Source of the DNA: Nocardia thailandica NBRC 100428
Lineage (GTDB): Bacteria; Actinomycetota; Actinomycetes; Mycobacteriales; Mycobacteriaceae
Assembly: GCF_000308795.1 (NCBI RefSeq)
Contig: NZ_BAGK01000127.1
Coordinates: 124,001-188,000, forward strand
Reading direction: 5' to 3'
DNA: 64,000 nucleotides
In this document: positions 31,826 to 40,964 of the stretch, one piece after another
Numbering within the stretch: position 1 is the stretch's first letter
How the letters are laid out: each line of letters begins with the position of its first letter
The notes under the pieces: generated by a model
What the model saw: the letters and a program-made list of their open reading frames with translations, nothing else
The model's database searches: none
What the model was told of the DNA's origin: nothing
Program-made: the position numbers and the translations under genes

Positions 31826-32962
31826 TCACGCCCAGCCTCCCGCGCGGGCACGGGTGCGCCGCAGCAACCAGAAGAAGAACGGGCCGCCGATGAGCGAGGT
31901 CAGCATGCCCAGGGGCAGGTCGGCGTTGTCGACCAGGGTCCGCGCGCACACGTCGGCGCCCAGCAGCACGACCGCGCCCAGGATCGCGCTCAGCGGCACC
32001 AGCACCCGGTGTCCGGGACCGACGAGCATGCGCACCAGATGCGGCACGATCAGCCCGACGAACAGGATGATGCCGGTGAAGGCGACCCCGGCCGCGGTGA
32101 GCACGGCCACGATGACGATCACCTGCCTGCGCAGCCGTTCGACGTCGAGTCCGAGGTGGCGGGCGGGCGCCTCCCCGAGCGCGAGCAGGTCCAGGCGCGA
32201 GGCCACCGCGACCGCGGCCGCCACGCCGACCGCGCCGAGGGCGGCGACCACGGCCACCGAGGACCAGGTGGCGCCGTTGAGGCTGCCCAGCTGCCAGAAC
32301 ACGATCTGGTCGCGCGCGGCCGGGGAGGCGACGAACAGCAGGAAGGCGATCAGCCCGCCGGCGAAGGCGTTGACGGCCACGCCGGTCAGGATAAGGGTCA
32401 CCACCTCGGTGCGGCCGTTGGACCGCGACAGCAGATAGACCAGCGCGGTGGTGAACAGGCCCGCGGCGAACGCGGCCGCCGCCACCGACCAGCTCGCCAC
32501 GAACGCGCCGCCGATCACGATGACCGTGCCCGCGCCGACCGCGGCGCCGGCCGAGACGCCGATGACGCCGGGTTCGGCGAGCGGGTTGGCGAACACGCCC
32601 TGCAACAACGCACCCGCTGTCGCAAGCGAAGCGCCGACCAGGATCGCCAGCAGCACCCGGGGGAAACGCACCTCCCACAGCGTCACGTCACCGGCGGGAT
32701 GGGCCGGCAGCGGGCCGAGGTCGAGGCCGACGCGGTGGGTGATGCTGCCGAACACCTCGGCCGCCGAGGTCGGCACCTGACCGAGCACCGCCGAGACCAG
32801 GGCCAGCGCGAGGAGCGCGGCGATCGCGGCGGCGAAGACCAGGCTCACGCGGGTGCGCCTGCGCGCCGGGGTGAGTTCCGGCAGCGGGTCCGGTGTGGCG
32901 TCGGTGATCGCGGTGACCCCGGTGGTCTTCTCGATCGCGCCGCCGGGTCGCGGCTCGCTCAC
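31826..32962 (-). CDS. hmuU: FecCD-type haem/iron permease
   Basis: A 378-residue membrane permease with about ten helices. Family signatures are RFPRVLLAILVGASLATAG, QGVFANPLAEPGVIGVSAGA (the G-x-x-x-NPLA-x-P motif), QLGSLNGATWSSV, LGEAPARHLGLDVERLRRQ and FVGLIVPHLVRMLVGPGHR. The first ~35 residues are Pro/Thr-rich and cytoplasmic. The GTG start at 32962 overlaps the hmuT stop (GTGA), so translation is coupled. Confidence 0.92.
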   Translation of the reverse strand: MSEPRPGGAIEKTTGVTAITDATPDPLPELTPARRRTRVSLVFAAAIAALLALALVSAVLGQVPTSAAEVFGSITHRVGLDLGPLPAHPAGDVTLWEVRFPRVLLAILVGASLATAGALLQGVFANPLAEPGVIGVSAGAAVGAGTVIVIGGAFVASWSVAAAAFAAGLFTTALVYLLSRSNGRTEVVTLILTGVAVNAFAGGLIAFLLFVASPAARDQIVFWQLGSLNGATWSSVAVVAALGAVGVAAAVAVASRLDLLALGEAPARHLGLDVERLRRQVIVIVAVLTAAGVAFTGIILFVGLIVPHLVRMLVGPGHRVLVPLSAILGAVVLLGADVCARTLVDNADLPLGMLTSLIGGPFFFWLLRRTRARAGGWA

Positions 32963-33984
32963 GCCGTCCCGCCGTAGAGGGCGGTGACCAGGGCGTCGAC
33001 CACGCGGCCGGTGTTGGGCCCGAAGCTGAGCAGCACCGAGTCCGCCATGTCGATCACGCGCTTGTTGCGGCCGGCCGGGGTCTGGGCGACGCCGGGGATC
33101 TTGGCGAGCCCGTCGGCGCCGCCGATGGACTTCAGGCCGTCGGACATGACCAGGAAGGCGGCGGGGGAGGCGGCGATCATGGCCTCGGAGGTGATGCCGG
33201 TGAACGGCTCGGTCAGCCCGGCGGCGGTGCCCGCGTCGGTGCCGCCGACCGCGGCGATGAGCGCGTCGGCGCCGGAATCGGGCCCGGCCATCATGGTGAT
33301 CGCGGTGCTGCGCAGGTAGAGGAAGGCGATCTTGGGCTTGGTGGCCTGGGCGGGGACACGCGCGCTCGCGGCGGCGATCTCGTCGCGGGTGCGCTGGGCC
33401 AGTCTCGCGCCCGCCTCGGGCACGCCCAGCGCGGCGGCGACGGTCTCGATCTGCGGGACGACGCCGTCCATGGTCCGCTTGGGGTCGGTGTAGACCACGG
33501 TGACCCCGGCCGCGCGCAGCTGGTCGCGCAGGGCGGGGGTGGCGGTGGTGGTGTCGGTCAGGAACACCGTCGGCCGCAGCGCCAGGACCGATTCGACGTT
33601 GAGCATGCCGTTGCCCCCGGCCACGTTGGGCACGTTCGCCACGGCCGGGAACGCGGCCGCGGTGCTGCGCCCGACCAGGTTGGGGCCGAGTCCGAGGGCG
33701 TACACGGTCTGGGCCAGGGTGCCGTAGCGGTCGACGGCGATGATGCGCGAGGCGTCGGTGACGGTGACCTCGCCGCCGTCGAAGGTCTTGACGGTGACCG
33801 GCAGCGCCGGGACGGGCGCGGGGGAGATCGGCACGGGGTCGGCGGAGGCGAGGGTGGCCGTGACGGGGCCGCCGGTACCGGCGGTCGAGGCCGGTTCGCC
33901 GGCACTGCACGCGGCGCCGGTGAGCAGCGCCGTCACCACGAGCGCCGTCAGCGCGCCACGGACCCGGAATCGACCATTCTTCAT
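32959..33984 (-). CDS. hmuT: Haem ABC transporter substrate-binding lipoprotein
   Basis: A 341-residue PBP-type binding protein. Signal sequence with Cys near residue 26 (VVTALLTGAACSAGEP), an imperfect lipobox. The mature part has RIIAVDRYGTLAQTVYALGL, NVAGGNGMLNVESVLALRPT and ITSEAMIAASPAAFLVMSDG, as in HmuT haem-binding proteins. Two starts are possible: ATG 33984, directly after an IdeR-type box and perhaps leaderless, and ATG 34005, which overlaps the aldo/keto reductase stop (ATGA) but would place the box inside the gene. I chose 33984. Confidence 0.85.
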   Translation of the reverse strand: MKNGRFRVRGALTALVVTALLTGAACSAGEPASTAGTGGPVTATLASADPVPISPAPVPALPVTVKTFDGGEVTVTDASRIIAVDRYGTLAQTVYALGLGPNLVGRSTAAAFPAVANVPNVAGGNGMLNVESVLALRPTVFLTDTTTATPALRDQLRAAGVTVVYTDPKRTMDGVVPQIETVAAALGVPEAGARLAQRTRDEIAAASARVPAQATKPKIAFLYLRSTAITMMAGPDSGADALIAAVGGTDAGTAAGLTEPFTGITSEAMIAASPAAFLVMSDGLKSIGGADGLAKIPGVAQTPAGRNKRVIDMADSVLLSFGPNTGRVVDALVTALYGGTA

Positions 33985-34003
33985 AAAGGTGAGGCTAGCC
34001 TTC
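33985..34003 (-). promoter_or_regulatory. IdeR/DmdR-type iron box
   Basis: AAAGGTGAGGCTAGCCTTC agrees with the IdeR consensus TTAGGTTAGGCTAACCTAA at 13 of 19 positions, including AGGT-x-AGGCTA and CCT. It touches the chosen hmuT start, so an iron-loaded repressor here would block the haem-uptake operon. Confidence 0.7.
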
Positions 34004-34973
34004 ATTCCGATCGGGCGCTCACGTCGTCCAGGGCCGCGGCGATCGCGCGCGGCACCTCGAGAGTCTCGGCGGCCAGGACGCCGGTGAGCTGACCGATGTC
34101 GCGGGCCCCGACGATCATCGACGCCACGCCCGGCCGGTCCCTGATCCAGGCCAGCGCCACCGCCAGCGGCGAGGTGCCCAGCCCGTCGGCGGCCGTGACC
34201 AGCGCCTCCACCACCCGGGTCGCCTTCTCCTCGCCGAGGCGGCGCCGGATCTCGGCGGCGGTGGCCTCGTCGGCGCCGCGGGAGTCCGCGGGAACGCCGT
34301 CGCGGTACTTGCCGGTCAGCACGCCACCGGCCAGCGGCGCGGAGGCGATGATGCCGACACCGTGATGGGCGGCGGCCGGGATCACGTCACGCTCGGCCCC
34401 GCGCGTGAGCAGCGAGTACGGCGTCTGGGCCGCGGTGACCGGCGCGACCGCGGCCAGGCTCGCCAGCTGCCAGGCACTGTGCCCGCGCACGCCGGCGTAG
34501 CGGGTCTTGCCCGCGCGCACGGCGTCGGCGAGGGTCTCGGAGAGTTCCTCGACCGGCGTGCGCGCGTCCCAGGCGGCCACGCTCCAGATGTCGAGGTGAT
34601 CGGTGCCGAGCTCGAGCAGGGTGCGGTCGAGCTGGCGCAGCAGCGTGCGCCGCGAGGTGTCGGGCACCGCGCGCGGTGCGGCGGGCGCGGGCAGCCCCGG
34701 GCCGGTCGAGGGCCGCTGGGGCACCAGGCCCGCGCTGCCGCTGAGCACGAGGTCGTCGCGGGAGACCAGGTCGCCGAGCAGTTCGGCCAGGATGCGCTGG
34801 GCCGCGCCGTCGCCGTAGGTGGGACAGGTGTCGACCAGCGTGCCGCCCGCCTCGGTGAACGCCGCCAGCTGGACCGCCGCTTCCTCGGCGTCGGTATGGG
34901 TACCCCACGTGTGCGTCGCCAGCCCGAACCGCGACACCCGCAGTCCGCTGCGCCCCACCGTCCGCTGTTCCAT
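34002..34973 (-). CDS. Aldo/keto reductase
   Basis: A 323-residue NADPH-dependent TIM-barrel oxidoreductase: [40 protein letters not shown] (catalytic Asp and Tyr), [40 protein letters not shown] and [20 protein letters not shown]. The usual catalytic Lys appears replaced by the [12 protein letters not shown] region, which usually reads LSTK, so activity needs testing. The ATG at 34973 follows a GTG-CTG pair that is also open. Its stop overlaps a possible hmuT start, yet an iron box lies between, so transcription may be partly independent. Confidence 0.85.
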   Translation of the reverse strand: MEQRTVGRSGLRVSRFGLATHTWGTHTDAEEAAVQLAAFTEAGGTLVDTCPTYGDGAAQRILAELLGDLVSRDDLVLSGSAGLVPQRPSTGPGLPAPAAPRAVPDTSRRTLLRQLDRTLLELGTDHLDIWSVAAWDARTPVEELSETLADAVRAGKTRYAGVRGHSAWQLASLAAVAPVTAAQTPYSLLTRGAERDVIPAAAHHGVGIIASAPLAGGVLTGKYRDGVPADSRGADEATAAEIRRRLGEEKATRVVEALVTAADGLGTSPLAVALAWIRDRPGVASMIVGARDIGQLTGVLAAETLEVPRAIAAALDDVSARSE

Positions 34974-35152
34974 CAGCACGCCCGCGTCTTCGTCACGGCA
35001 GCCAGCGTAATGGTCGCCGCGGCGGGACCGGGCGGCGCGCGCCGGGCCGCAGGAGTAGGGTCGCTGCGGGATCGCGGCGGCGCTGCCGCGAGAACGTTGT
35101 CAAAAGCCCGGCGCCAGGCGCTCTTTCGGGCACGAAGCAGCAGGAGGATGTG

Positions 35153-36094
35153 TTGGGCGAGTCGATGACCTGGATCCAGGCATTGGTACTCGGGCTCGTG
35201 CAAGGTCTCACGGAGTTCCTGCCGGTCTCCTCCTCGGCGCATATGCGCATCGTGTCGGAGGTCTTCTTCGGCGACGACGCGGGTGCCTCCTTCACCGCGG
35301 TGACCCAGCTCGGGACCGAGGCCGCGGTGCTGGTGTACTTCGCCAAGGACATCTGGCGGATCCTCGTCGCCTGGTTCACCACCCTGGGTATCCGGTTGCG
35401 GGAACGTCGCGGGACCGCGGTGCCGCTCACCGATCAGGTCACCACCAAGCTGCCCGTGGGCGGCGGCGGGGTCGGCACCCTGGTGCACACCGACGCCCAG
35501 CGCGAACTGGACTACCGCATCGGCTGGTACGTGATCATCGCCACCATCCCGATCGGCGTGCTCGGCTTCCTGTTCAAGGACGAGATCCGCACCGGCGCGC
35601 GCAACCTGTGGCTGGTGTCGTTCATGCTGATCGCCTTCGCGCTGGTCATCGCCGCCGGTGAGCACTACGGCAGCAAGACCCGCCCGATCGAGCAGCTGAC
35701 CACCCGCGACGGCCTGGTGATGGGCTTCGCCCAGTGCCTGGCGCTGATCCCGGGCGTGTCGCGCTCGGGCGCAACCTCGACGGCGGGCCTGTTCCTCGGC
35801 CTGCAGCGCGAGGCCGCGGTGCGGTTCTCGTTCCTGCTGGCGATCCCCGCGGTCACCGCGTCGGGCCTGTTCAGCATCCCCGACGCCTTCGAACCGGCCG
35901 GGGAGGGTCTCACCGCCAGCGGCGCGCAGCTGCTGGTCGCCACGCTCGTGTCGTTCGTCGTCGGCTACGCCTCGGTGGCCTGGCTGCTCAAGTTCGTCGG
36001 CAAGCACTCGCTGAACTGGTTCGTCGGCTACCGGATCGTCCTCGGCCTCGCCGTGATGGGCCTGCTGGCCACCGGCGCCATCTCGGCGACCTGA
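35153..36094 (+). CDS. uppP: Undecaprenyl-diphosphatase
   Basis: A 313-residue BacA-type membrane phosphatase that recycles undecaprenyl diphosphate for cell-wall synthesis and gives low-level bacitracin resistance. Motif 1 is [18 protein letters not shown] (E-x-x-x-x-PVSSSAH) and motif 2 is [19 protein letters not shown] (PGxSRSGxT). About eight membrane segments are seen. The start is taken as TTG 35153, five bases after AGGAGG; GTG 35150 and ATG 35165 (MTWIQALV, the usual annotated start) are alternatives. It opens the conserved actinobacterial uppP-mshC cluster. Confidence 0.93.
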   Translation: MGESMTWIQALVLGLVQGLTEFLPVSSSAHMRIVSEVFFGDDAGASFTAVTQLGTEAAVLVYFAKDIWRILVAWFTTLGIRLRERRGTAVPLTDQVTTKLPVGGGGVGTLVHTDAQRELDYRIGWYVIIATIPIGVLGFLFKDEIRTGARNLWLVSFMLIAFALVIAAGEHYGSKTRPIEQLTTRDGLVMGFAQCLALIPGVSRSGATSTAGLFLGLQREAAVRFSFLLAIPAVTASGLFSIPDAFEPAGEGLTASGAQLLVATLVSFVVGYASVAWLLKFVGKHSLNWFVGYRIVLGLAVMGLLATGAISAT

Positions 36095-36125
36095 CCGCCG
36101 CGGCGCGCCTCGCTACGCTGATCCC

Positions 36126-36842
36126 ATGACCGTGATCCTGCTGCGGCACGGTGTGTCGACGTCCAACACCGCGCGCACCCTGGCCGGGCGCAGCCCCGGT
36201 GTCGAGCTCACCGAACGCGGCGCCGAACAGGCCGCCGCCGTCGCCGACCGCCTCGCGGTGCTGCCGATCGAGCACATCGCCTCCTCGCCGCTGCTGCGCT
36301 GCCAGCGCACCGTCGCGCCCCTGGCCGACAAGCTGGGCCTCGAGCCCGAGTGCGACGAACGGCTCATCGAGGTCGACTACGGCGACTGGACCGGGCGCCC
36401 GCTGGCCGAGCTGCTCACCGAACCGCTGTGGCAGGTGGTGCAGCGCCACGCCTCGGGCGCGGTCTTCCCCGGCGGCGAGGGCCTTGCCCAGGTGCAGCAG
36501 CGCGCGGTGGCCGCCGTCCGCGAGATCGACGCCCGCCTGGCGGCCGGGGCCTCCCGTGACGTGCTGTGGGTGGCGTGCGCGCACGGCGACGTCATCAAGT
36601 CGCTGCTGGCCGACGCGTTCGGCATGCACCTGGACAATTTCCAGCGCCTCGCGGTGGAGCCCGCCTCGATCAGCGTCGTGCGCTACGGCACGCACGGTCC
36701 CACGGTGTGGCGCTACAACGACACGGGCGCGGACCTGTCCGGTCTGGCGGCCGGCCGACCCGAGCGGCCCACTCCCGGCGGGGAGGTCGGACCGGGCGCG
36801 ATCGCGGATAATGGGAATGCGGCACGCCGCGATTCCCCTTGA
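36126..36842 (+). CDS. Histidine phosphatase, MSMEG_4193-type
   Basis: A 238-residue phosphoglycerate-mutase-fold phosphatase: VILLRHGVSTSNTARTLAGR (RHG motif), SSPLLRCQRTVAPLADKLGL, EVDYGDWTGRPLAELL and VACAHGDVIKSLLADAFGMH. This subgroup is always found in actinobacteria between uppP and a DUF3090 gene. The substrate is unknown. The C-terminus (PERPTPGGEVGPGAIADNGN) is disordered. The ATG at 36126 has no strong ribosome site. Confidence 0.9.
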   Translation: MTVILLRHGVSTSNTARTLAGRSPGVELTERGAEQAAAVADRLAVLPIEHIASSPLLRCQRTVAPLADKLGLEPECDERLIEVDYGDWTGRPLAELLTEPLWQVVQRHASGAVFPGGEGLAQVQQRAVAAVREIDARLAAGASRDVLWVACAHGDVIKSLLADAFGMHLDNFQRLAVEPASISVVRYGTHGPTVWRYNDTGADLSGLAAGRPERPTPGGEVGPGAIADNGNAARRDSP

Positions 36843-36914
36843 TGAGAACGAGGGCGGCCGGGATGCCGCCGCGGGTCGTGAAGTTCGCTCAGGGTCATGT
36901 AGCAGGAGGTGCAC

Positions 36915-37499
36915 GTGTCACGCGCAATCCATGTATTCCGCACCCCCGATCGGTTCGTCGCCGGGACGGTCGGCGAACCGGGTGACCGCGCGTTCTATCT
37001 GCAGGCGGTGCAGGAGCCGAGGGTGATCAGCGTGCTGCTGGAGAAGCAGCAGGTCAAGGTGCTGGCCGACCGGATGGGCCTGCTGCTGGACGAGGTGGCG
37101 CGCCGATTCGGCGCCGAGGTGCCCCCGCAGAGCGAGAACGTGGCCGACGTCGCGCCCCTGCAGACCCCCGTCGACGCCGAGTTCCGGGTCGGGACCATGG
37201 GTCTGGGCTGGGACGCCGACGCGAACGCGGTGGTGGTCGAGCTGCTGGCCATCACCGAGACCGAGGTCGACGAGTCGGTGGTGCTCGACGACACCGAGGA
37301 GGGCCCGGACGCGGTCCGGGTGTTCCTGACCCCGGTGCAGGCGCGCGAGTTCGCGCTGCGCTCGGCGCGGGTGATCGCGGCCGGGCGACCGCCGTGTCCG
37401 CTGTGCGGGGAACCGCTGTCCGCGCGCGGGCACATGTGCGTGCGCACCAATGGTTACCGTCGCGGCGAGATCTTCGGCGCGACCGATCTGGAGGAATGA
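36915..37499 (+). CDS. DUF3090 family protein
   Basis: A 194-residue member of a conserved actinobacterial family. It begins SRAIHVFRTPDRFVAGTVGE and ends with a probable zinc knuckle CPLCGEPLSARGHMCVRTNG. The start is GTG 36915, five bases after AGGAGG; an earlier GTG at 36909 overlaps the ribosome site. The function is unknown. The fixed order with the phosphatase, the SCO1664-type gene and mshC suggests a shared process. Confidence 0.93.
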   Translation: MSRAIHVFRTPDRFVAGTVGEPGDRAFYLQAVQEPRVISVLLEKQQVKVLADRMGLLLDEVARRFGAEVPPQSENVADVAPLQTPVDAEFRVGTMGLGWDADANAVVVELLAITETEVDESVVLDDTEEGPDAVRVFLTPVQAREFALRSARVIAAGRPPCPLCGEPLSARGHMCVRTNGYRRGEIFGATDLEE

Positions 37500-37505
37500 G
37501 CCACG

Positions 37506-38309
37506 GTGGCCGAGGACGCGTCGCTGGTCTCGGGCGAGCTCGAGCTCGTCGGACGGGTCGGGGTGGCATCGAATCTGACCCTGGTCTGTGAGATCGCCCC
37601 GCCCGGCCCCGACGGCGCGCCGCTGCGTGTGGTGTACAAGCCGGTGCGCGGGGAGCGCCCGCTGTGGGACTTCCCCGACGGCACGCTGGCCGGACGCGAG
37701 GTGGCCTCCTATCTGATCTCGGAGGAACTGGGCTGGGGCGTGATCCCCGAGACCGTGCTGCGCGAGGGACCGCTGGGTCCGGGCATGGTGCAGCGCTGGA
37801 TCACCTCGGTCGACCATCAGGGGCCGGGGGAGCGGCTCGACCTGGTCGACCTGTGCCCGCCGCAGGCGGTGCCCGACGGCTTCTGCGAGGTGCTGCGCGC
37901 CCACGATCCCGAGGGCAACGAGGTCAGCCTGATCCACGCCGACGACCCGCGGCTGCAGCGCATGGCGGTGCTCGACGTGCTGCTCAACAACGCCGACCGC
38001 AAGGGCGGGCACGCGCTCGAGGGCACCGACGGGCACGTCTACGGCGTCGACCACGGCATCTGCCTGCACAGCGAGCCCAAACTGCGCACGGTGCTGTGGG
38101 GCTGGGCGGGCACGCCGGTGCAGCCGGGCCTGCTGGCCGACATCGCCGGCTTCGCGGCGAAGCTACCGGGGCCGGTCGCCGACGCGCTGGCCGGCCACAT
38201 CACCGACGCCGAGATCGACGCGCTGCTGGCGCGGACCAAGGCCCTGCTCGACGACCCGGTCATGCCGTTGCCGGTGAGTTCGCGGCCCATCCCCTGGCCC
38301 GCTTTCTGA
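37506..38309 (+). CDS. SCO1664-family protein (kinase-like fold)
   Basis: A 267-residue conserved actinobacterial protein distantly related to PI3/PI4-type kinases. Key segments are VVYKPVRGERPLWDFPDGTL and VASYLISEELGWGVIPETVL (ATP-lobe Lys in YKP), MAVLDVLLNNADRKGGHAL (catalytic N-x-DRKxxH) and YGVDHGICLHSEPKLRTVLW (metal-binding D-H-G). Kinase activity is likely but the substrate is unknown. GTG at 37506, six bases after the DUF3090 stop, with GGAGGA in that gene's end: tightly coupled. Confidence 0.92.
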   Translation: MAEDASLVSGELELVGRVGVASNLTLVCEIAPPGPDGAPLRVVYKPVRGERPLWDFPDGTLAGREVASYLISEELGWGVIPETVLREGPLGPGMVQRWITSVDHQGPGERLDLVDLCPPQAVPDGFCEVLRAHDPEGNEVSLIHADDPRLQRMAVLDVLLNNADRKGGHALEGTDGHVYGVDHGICLHSEPKLRTVLWGWAGTPVQPGLLADIAGFAAKLPGPVADALAGHITDAEIDALLARTKALLDDPVMPLPVSSRPIPWPAF

Positions 38310-38424
38310 AACACGTTCACCTCAATTGTCCACGGCGACAGGCTACTTCTGCGCCGCGAAGGTCGGTGCTAGTCTGCCGCAGACCCATCCGTCATCACCG
38401 CAGTGAGAATCACGAGGTTTCATC

Positions 38425-38685
38425 TTGTCGACACGTTCGATCGTTGCCGCGTCCCTGCTGGCCGCCGGTGTGTGTGCCACCGTCGCCGGCCCCGCGCAGG
38501 CCTTCCCGTTCAGCGGCTGGACCGAGAAGACCTACGTCTGCAAGGCCTTCGACAAGGACTCCGGCGCCCCGCTGCCCGATGTCACCGTGCGCGCCGTCGA
38601 TCCCGTCGGCGCCTCGGCCTACGCCCTGCCCGAGTTCGGCCCGCAGGTCAACGGCCTCGACGTGAAGTGCTACGAGCAGCCCTGA
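38425..38685 (+). CDS. Small secreted protein with two cysteines
   Basis: An 86-residue protein: signal peptide SIVAASLLAAGVCATVAGPA ending at AQA, then about 58 mature residues with exactly two Cys (TYVCKAFDK and LDVKCYEQP) that could form one disulfide. It contains ALPDVTVRAVD-like sequence (here PLPDVTVRAVDPVGASAY), reminiscent of a short Ig/transthyretin-type strand pair. The TTG start at 38425 has GAGG at 9 bases. It sits between the SCO1664-type gene and mshC, which are usually adjacent, so it may be an insertion in the cluster. Confidence 0.6.
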   Translation: MSTRSIVAASLLAAGVCATVAGPAQAFPFSGWTEKTYVCKAFDKDSGAPLPDVTVRAVDPVGASAYALPEFGPQVNGLDVKCYEQP

Positions 38686-38868
38686 TCGCGGCCTGATCGC
38701 ACACCACCGCGCCCACCCGGTCCCGCGCGTTCTGCCTGAACGCAACCCTTGACCGCGGTGGGCGCGGTCGTCCGTGCCCAGGTCTTCGGCACCGCCCCCA
38801 CCTGCGCGCACCGGCGCGAGCCCGGCCCGCGAGCCGATGACGTGTGCCACACCACTACCCTGAAAACC

Positions 38869-40107
38869 ATGCAGTCGTGGTCCGATATCGCCCTTCCGAC
38901 CGTCCCCGGGACCGGACCGCCGTTGCGGTTGTTCGACACTGCCGACGGGCAGGTGCGCCCGGTGACCCCCGGCGCGACCGCGAAGATGTACGTCTGCGGC
39001 ATCACCCCCTACGACGCCACCCACCTCGGGCACGCCGCGACCTACCTGACCTTCGACCTGGTCAACCGCCTGTGGCGCGACGCGGGCCACGAGGTGCACT
39101 ACGTGCAGAACGTCACCGACGTCGACGACCCGCTCTTCGAGCGCGCCGCCCGCGACGGCGTGGACTGGCAGGACCTGGGCACCGGCGAGATCGAGCTGTT
39201 CCGCGAGGACATGACCGCGCTGCGGGTGCTGCCCCCGCGCGACTACGTCGGCGCCATCGAGTCGGTCGAGGAGGTCGTCGAGCTGGTGCAGAAGCTGCTC
39301 ACCTCCGGCGCCGCCTACACCGTCGAGGACGCCGAGTTCCCCGACATCTACTTCCGCGCCGACGCCACCGAGCAGTTCGGTTACGAATCCGGCTACGACC
39401 GCGCCACCATGGAGCGCCTCTTCGCCGAGCGCGGCGGCGACCCGGACCGCCCCGGCAAGCAGGACACCATCGACGCGCTGCTGTGGCGCGCCGCGCGCCC
39501 GGGCGAACCGTCGTGGCCCGCCCCCTTCGGCGCGGGACGCCCCGGCTGGCACATCGAGTGCGCGGCGATCGCCCTCAACCGCGTCGGCACCGAGTTCGAC
39601 GTCCAGGGCGGCGGCTCGGACCTGATCTACCCCCACCACGAGTACTCCGCGGCCCACGCCGAGGCCGTCACCGGCAGCCGCCGCTTCGCCCGCCACTACG
39701 TCCACGCCGGGCTCATCGGCCTGGACGGGGAGAAGATGTCGAAGTCCAAGGGCAACCTGGTCAAGGTCTCCCAGCTGCGCCGCGACGGCGTCGATCCCGC
39801 GGCGATCCGGCTCGGCCTGCTCGCCGGCCACTACCGCAGCGACCGCATGTGGACCGGCGAGGGGCTCGCCGACGCCCAGCAGCGCCTGGCCCGCTGGCGC
39901 GAGGCGCTCACCCTGGACGCGGGTCCCGACGCCGAGTCGACCGTGGCCCGGCTGCGTCAGCACCTGGCCGACGACCTGGACACCCCCAAGGCCCTCGACG
40001 CCGTGGACAACTGGGTCCATCAGGCCCGCACCTACGGCGGCGCGGACACGACCGCGCCCGCCCTGCTGCGCACCGCGGTCACCGCGCTGCTCGGCATCGA
40101 CGTCTGA
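38869..40107 (+). CDS. mshC: Cysteine--1-D-myo-inosityl 2-amino-2-deoxy-alpha-D-glucopyranoside ligase (mycothiol)
   Basis: A 412-residue class I synthetase-like ligase that joins cysteine to GlcN-Ins in mycothiol synthesis, ATP-dependently. It resembles Cys[21 protein letters not shown] (HIGH motif), zinc and Cys site in [10 protein letters not shown] and [13 protein letters not shown], and [17 protein letters not shown] (KMSKS). The length is typical of MshC, shorter than CysRS, and lacks the anticodon domain. The ATG at 38869 agrees with known MshC N-termini ([10 protein letters not shown]). It closes the uppP-mshC cluster and identifies a mycothiol-producing actinobacterium. Confidence 0.95.
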   Translation: MQSWSDIALPTVPGTGPPLRLFDTADGQVRPVTPGATAKMYVCGITPYDATHLGHAATYLTFDLVNRLWRDAGHEVHYVQNVTDVDDPLFERAARDGVDWQDLGTGEIELFREDMTALRVLPPRDYVGAIESVEEVVELVQKLLTSGAAYTVEDAEFPDIYFRADATEQFGYESGYDRATMERLFAERGGDPDRPGKQDTIDALLWRAARPGEPSWPAPFGAGRPGWHIECAAIALNRVGTEFDVQGGGSDLIYPHHEYSAAHAEAVTGSRRFARHYVHAGLIGLDGEKMSKSKGNLVKVSQLRRDGVDPAAIRLGLLAGHYRSDRMWTGEGLADAQQRLARWREALTLDAGPDAESTVARLRQHLADDLDTPKALDAVDNWVHQARTYGGADTTAPALLRTAVTALLGIDV

Positions 40108-40110
40108 GCC

Positions 40111-40147
40111 CCGGCGGGCACCGCGGATTCGACGCGGCGCCCGCCGG
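40111..40147 (+). terminator. Hairpin terminator after mshC
   Basis: Outer 9-bp stem (40111-40119 with 40139-40147) and an inner 5-bp stem (40121-40125 with 40133-40137) around a short loop, three bases after the mshC stop. Confidence 0.6.
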
Positions 40148-40176
40148 TGATACCTGTTACGCATTACAGTGACCGG

Positions 40177-40878
40177 GTGCACACCATCGAACTCGACTCG
40201 CCCGAAGGCCCGTTGCACGCGATCCTCGCCCGGCCCGACGGCGCGGGCCCCTGGCCGGGCGTGGTCGTCGTCCACGACGCGCTCGGCATCACCGAGGACC
40301 TGCGCCACCAGATCGACCGGCTCACCGCGGCCGGCTATCTGGTGCTGGCGCCGGACCTGTTCAGCCGCGGCCGCGCCCGCTGCCTGCGCGAGCTGTTCCG
40401 GGCCGTGGTCTTCACCGGCGAGGGCCCCGGCATCACCGAGATCCTGACCGCGCGCGACCATCTGGCCGCCGACGCCGCCTGCTCGGGGCGGATCGCGGTC
40501 CTCGGGTTCTGCCTGGGCGGCGGCTTCGCCCTGCTGACCGCGCCGCGCGGCTTCGACGCGGCCGCGCCGTTCTATCCGAGCCTGTGGCTGGACTACCGCG
40601 AGATCCTCACCGGCGCGTGCCCGATCGTGGCCAGCTTCGGCTCCCGCGACCCGAGCCTGCGCGGCCGCGGCGACAAGCTCGCGCGCACCCTCACCGCGCT
40701 CGACGTCCCCCACGACGTGCGCACCTATCCCGGCGCCACCCACGGCTTCGCCAACGTCTTCCCCGGCGATCCGGTGCTGCAGCGCATCGGCCTCGGCCAC
40801 GACGCCGAGGCCACCGAGGACGCCTGGGTCCGCATCTTCACCTTCTTCGACCGGCACCTGGGCACCCCCGCCTCCTGA
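40177..40878 (+). CDS. Dienelactone hydrolase-family protein
   Basis: A 233-residue alpha/beta hydrolase of the DLH family: PWPGVVVVHDALGITEDLRH, AGYLVLAPDLFSRGRARCL, RIAVLGFCLGGGFALL with Cys nucleophile in GFCLGG, VASFGSRDPSLRG (Asp) and YPGATHGFANVF (His). The Cys nucleophile is typical of the family. The substrate is unknown. The start is taken as GTG 40177 (VHTIELDSPEGP); an upstream in-frame GTG at 40147 is within the terminator region. Confidence 0.88.
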   Translation: MHTIELDSPEGPLHAILARPDGAGPWPGVVVVHDALGITEDLRHQIDRLTAAGYLVLAPDLFSRGRARCLRELFRAVVFTGEGPGITEILTARDHLAADAACSGRIAVLGFCLGGGFALLTAPRGFDAAAPFYPSLWLDYREILTGACPIVASFGSRDPSLRGRGDKLARTLTALDVPHDVRTYPGATHGFANVFPGDPVLQRIGLGHDAEATEDAWVRIFTFFDRHLGTPAS

Positions 40879-40964
40879 CCCGCCGGGACGGTCCGCCCGC
40901 GCTCGGGTCCTATACTTGCCCGCAGTGCGGACACAGTCGCTGCCGATCTGATCGGAGGGCCCGG

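Noticed and set aside
33985..34003. The iron box as a Fur/Zur site of the 3.4-3.5 kb type
   Set aside because: It has the AGGT-x-AGGCTA form of IdeR/DmdR boxes and lacks TGATAA-N3-TTATCA, so the two operons likely answer to different regulators.
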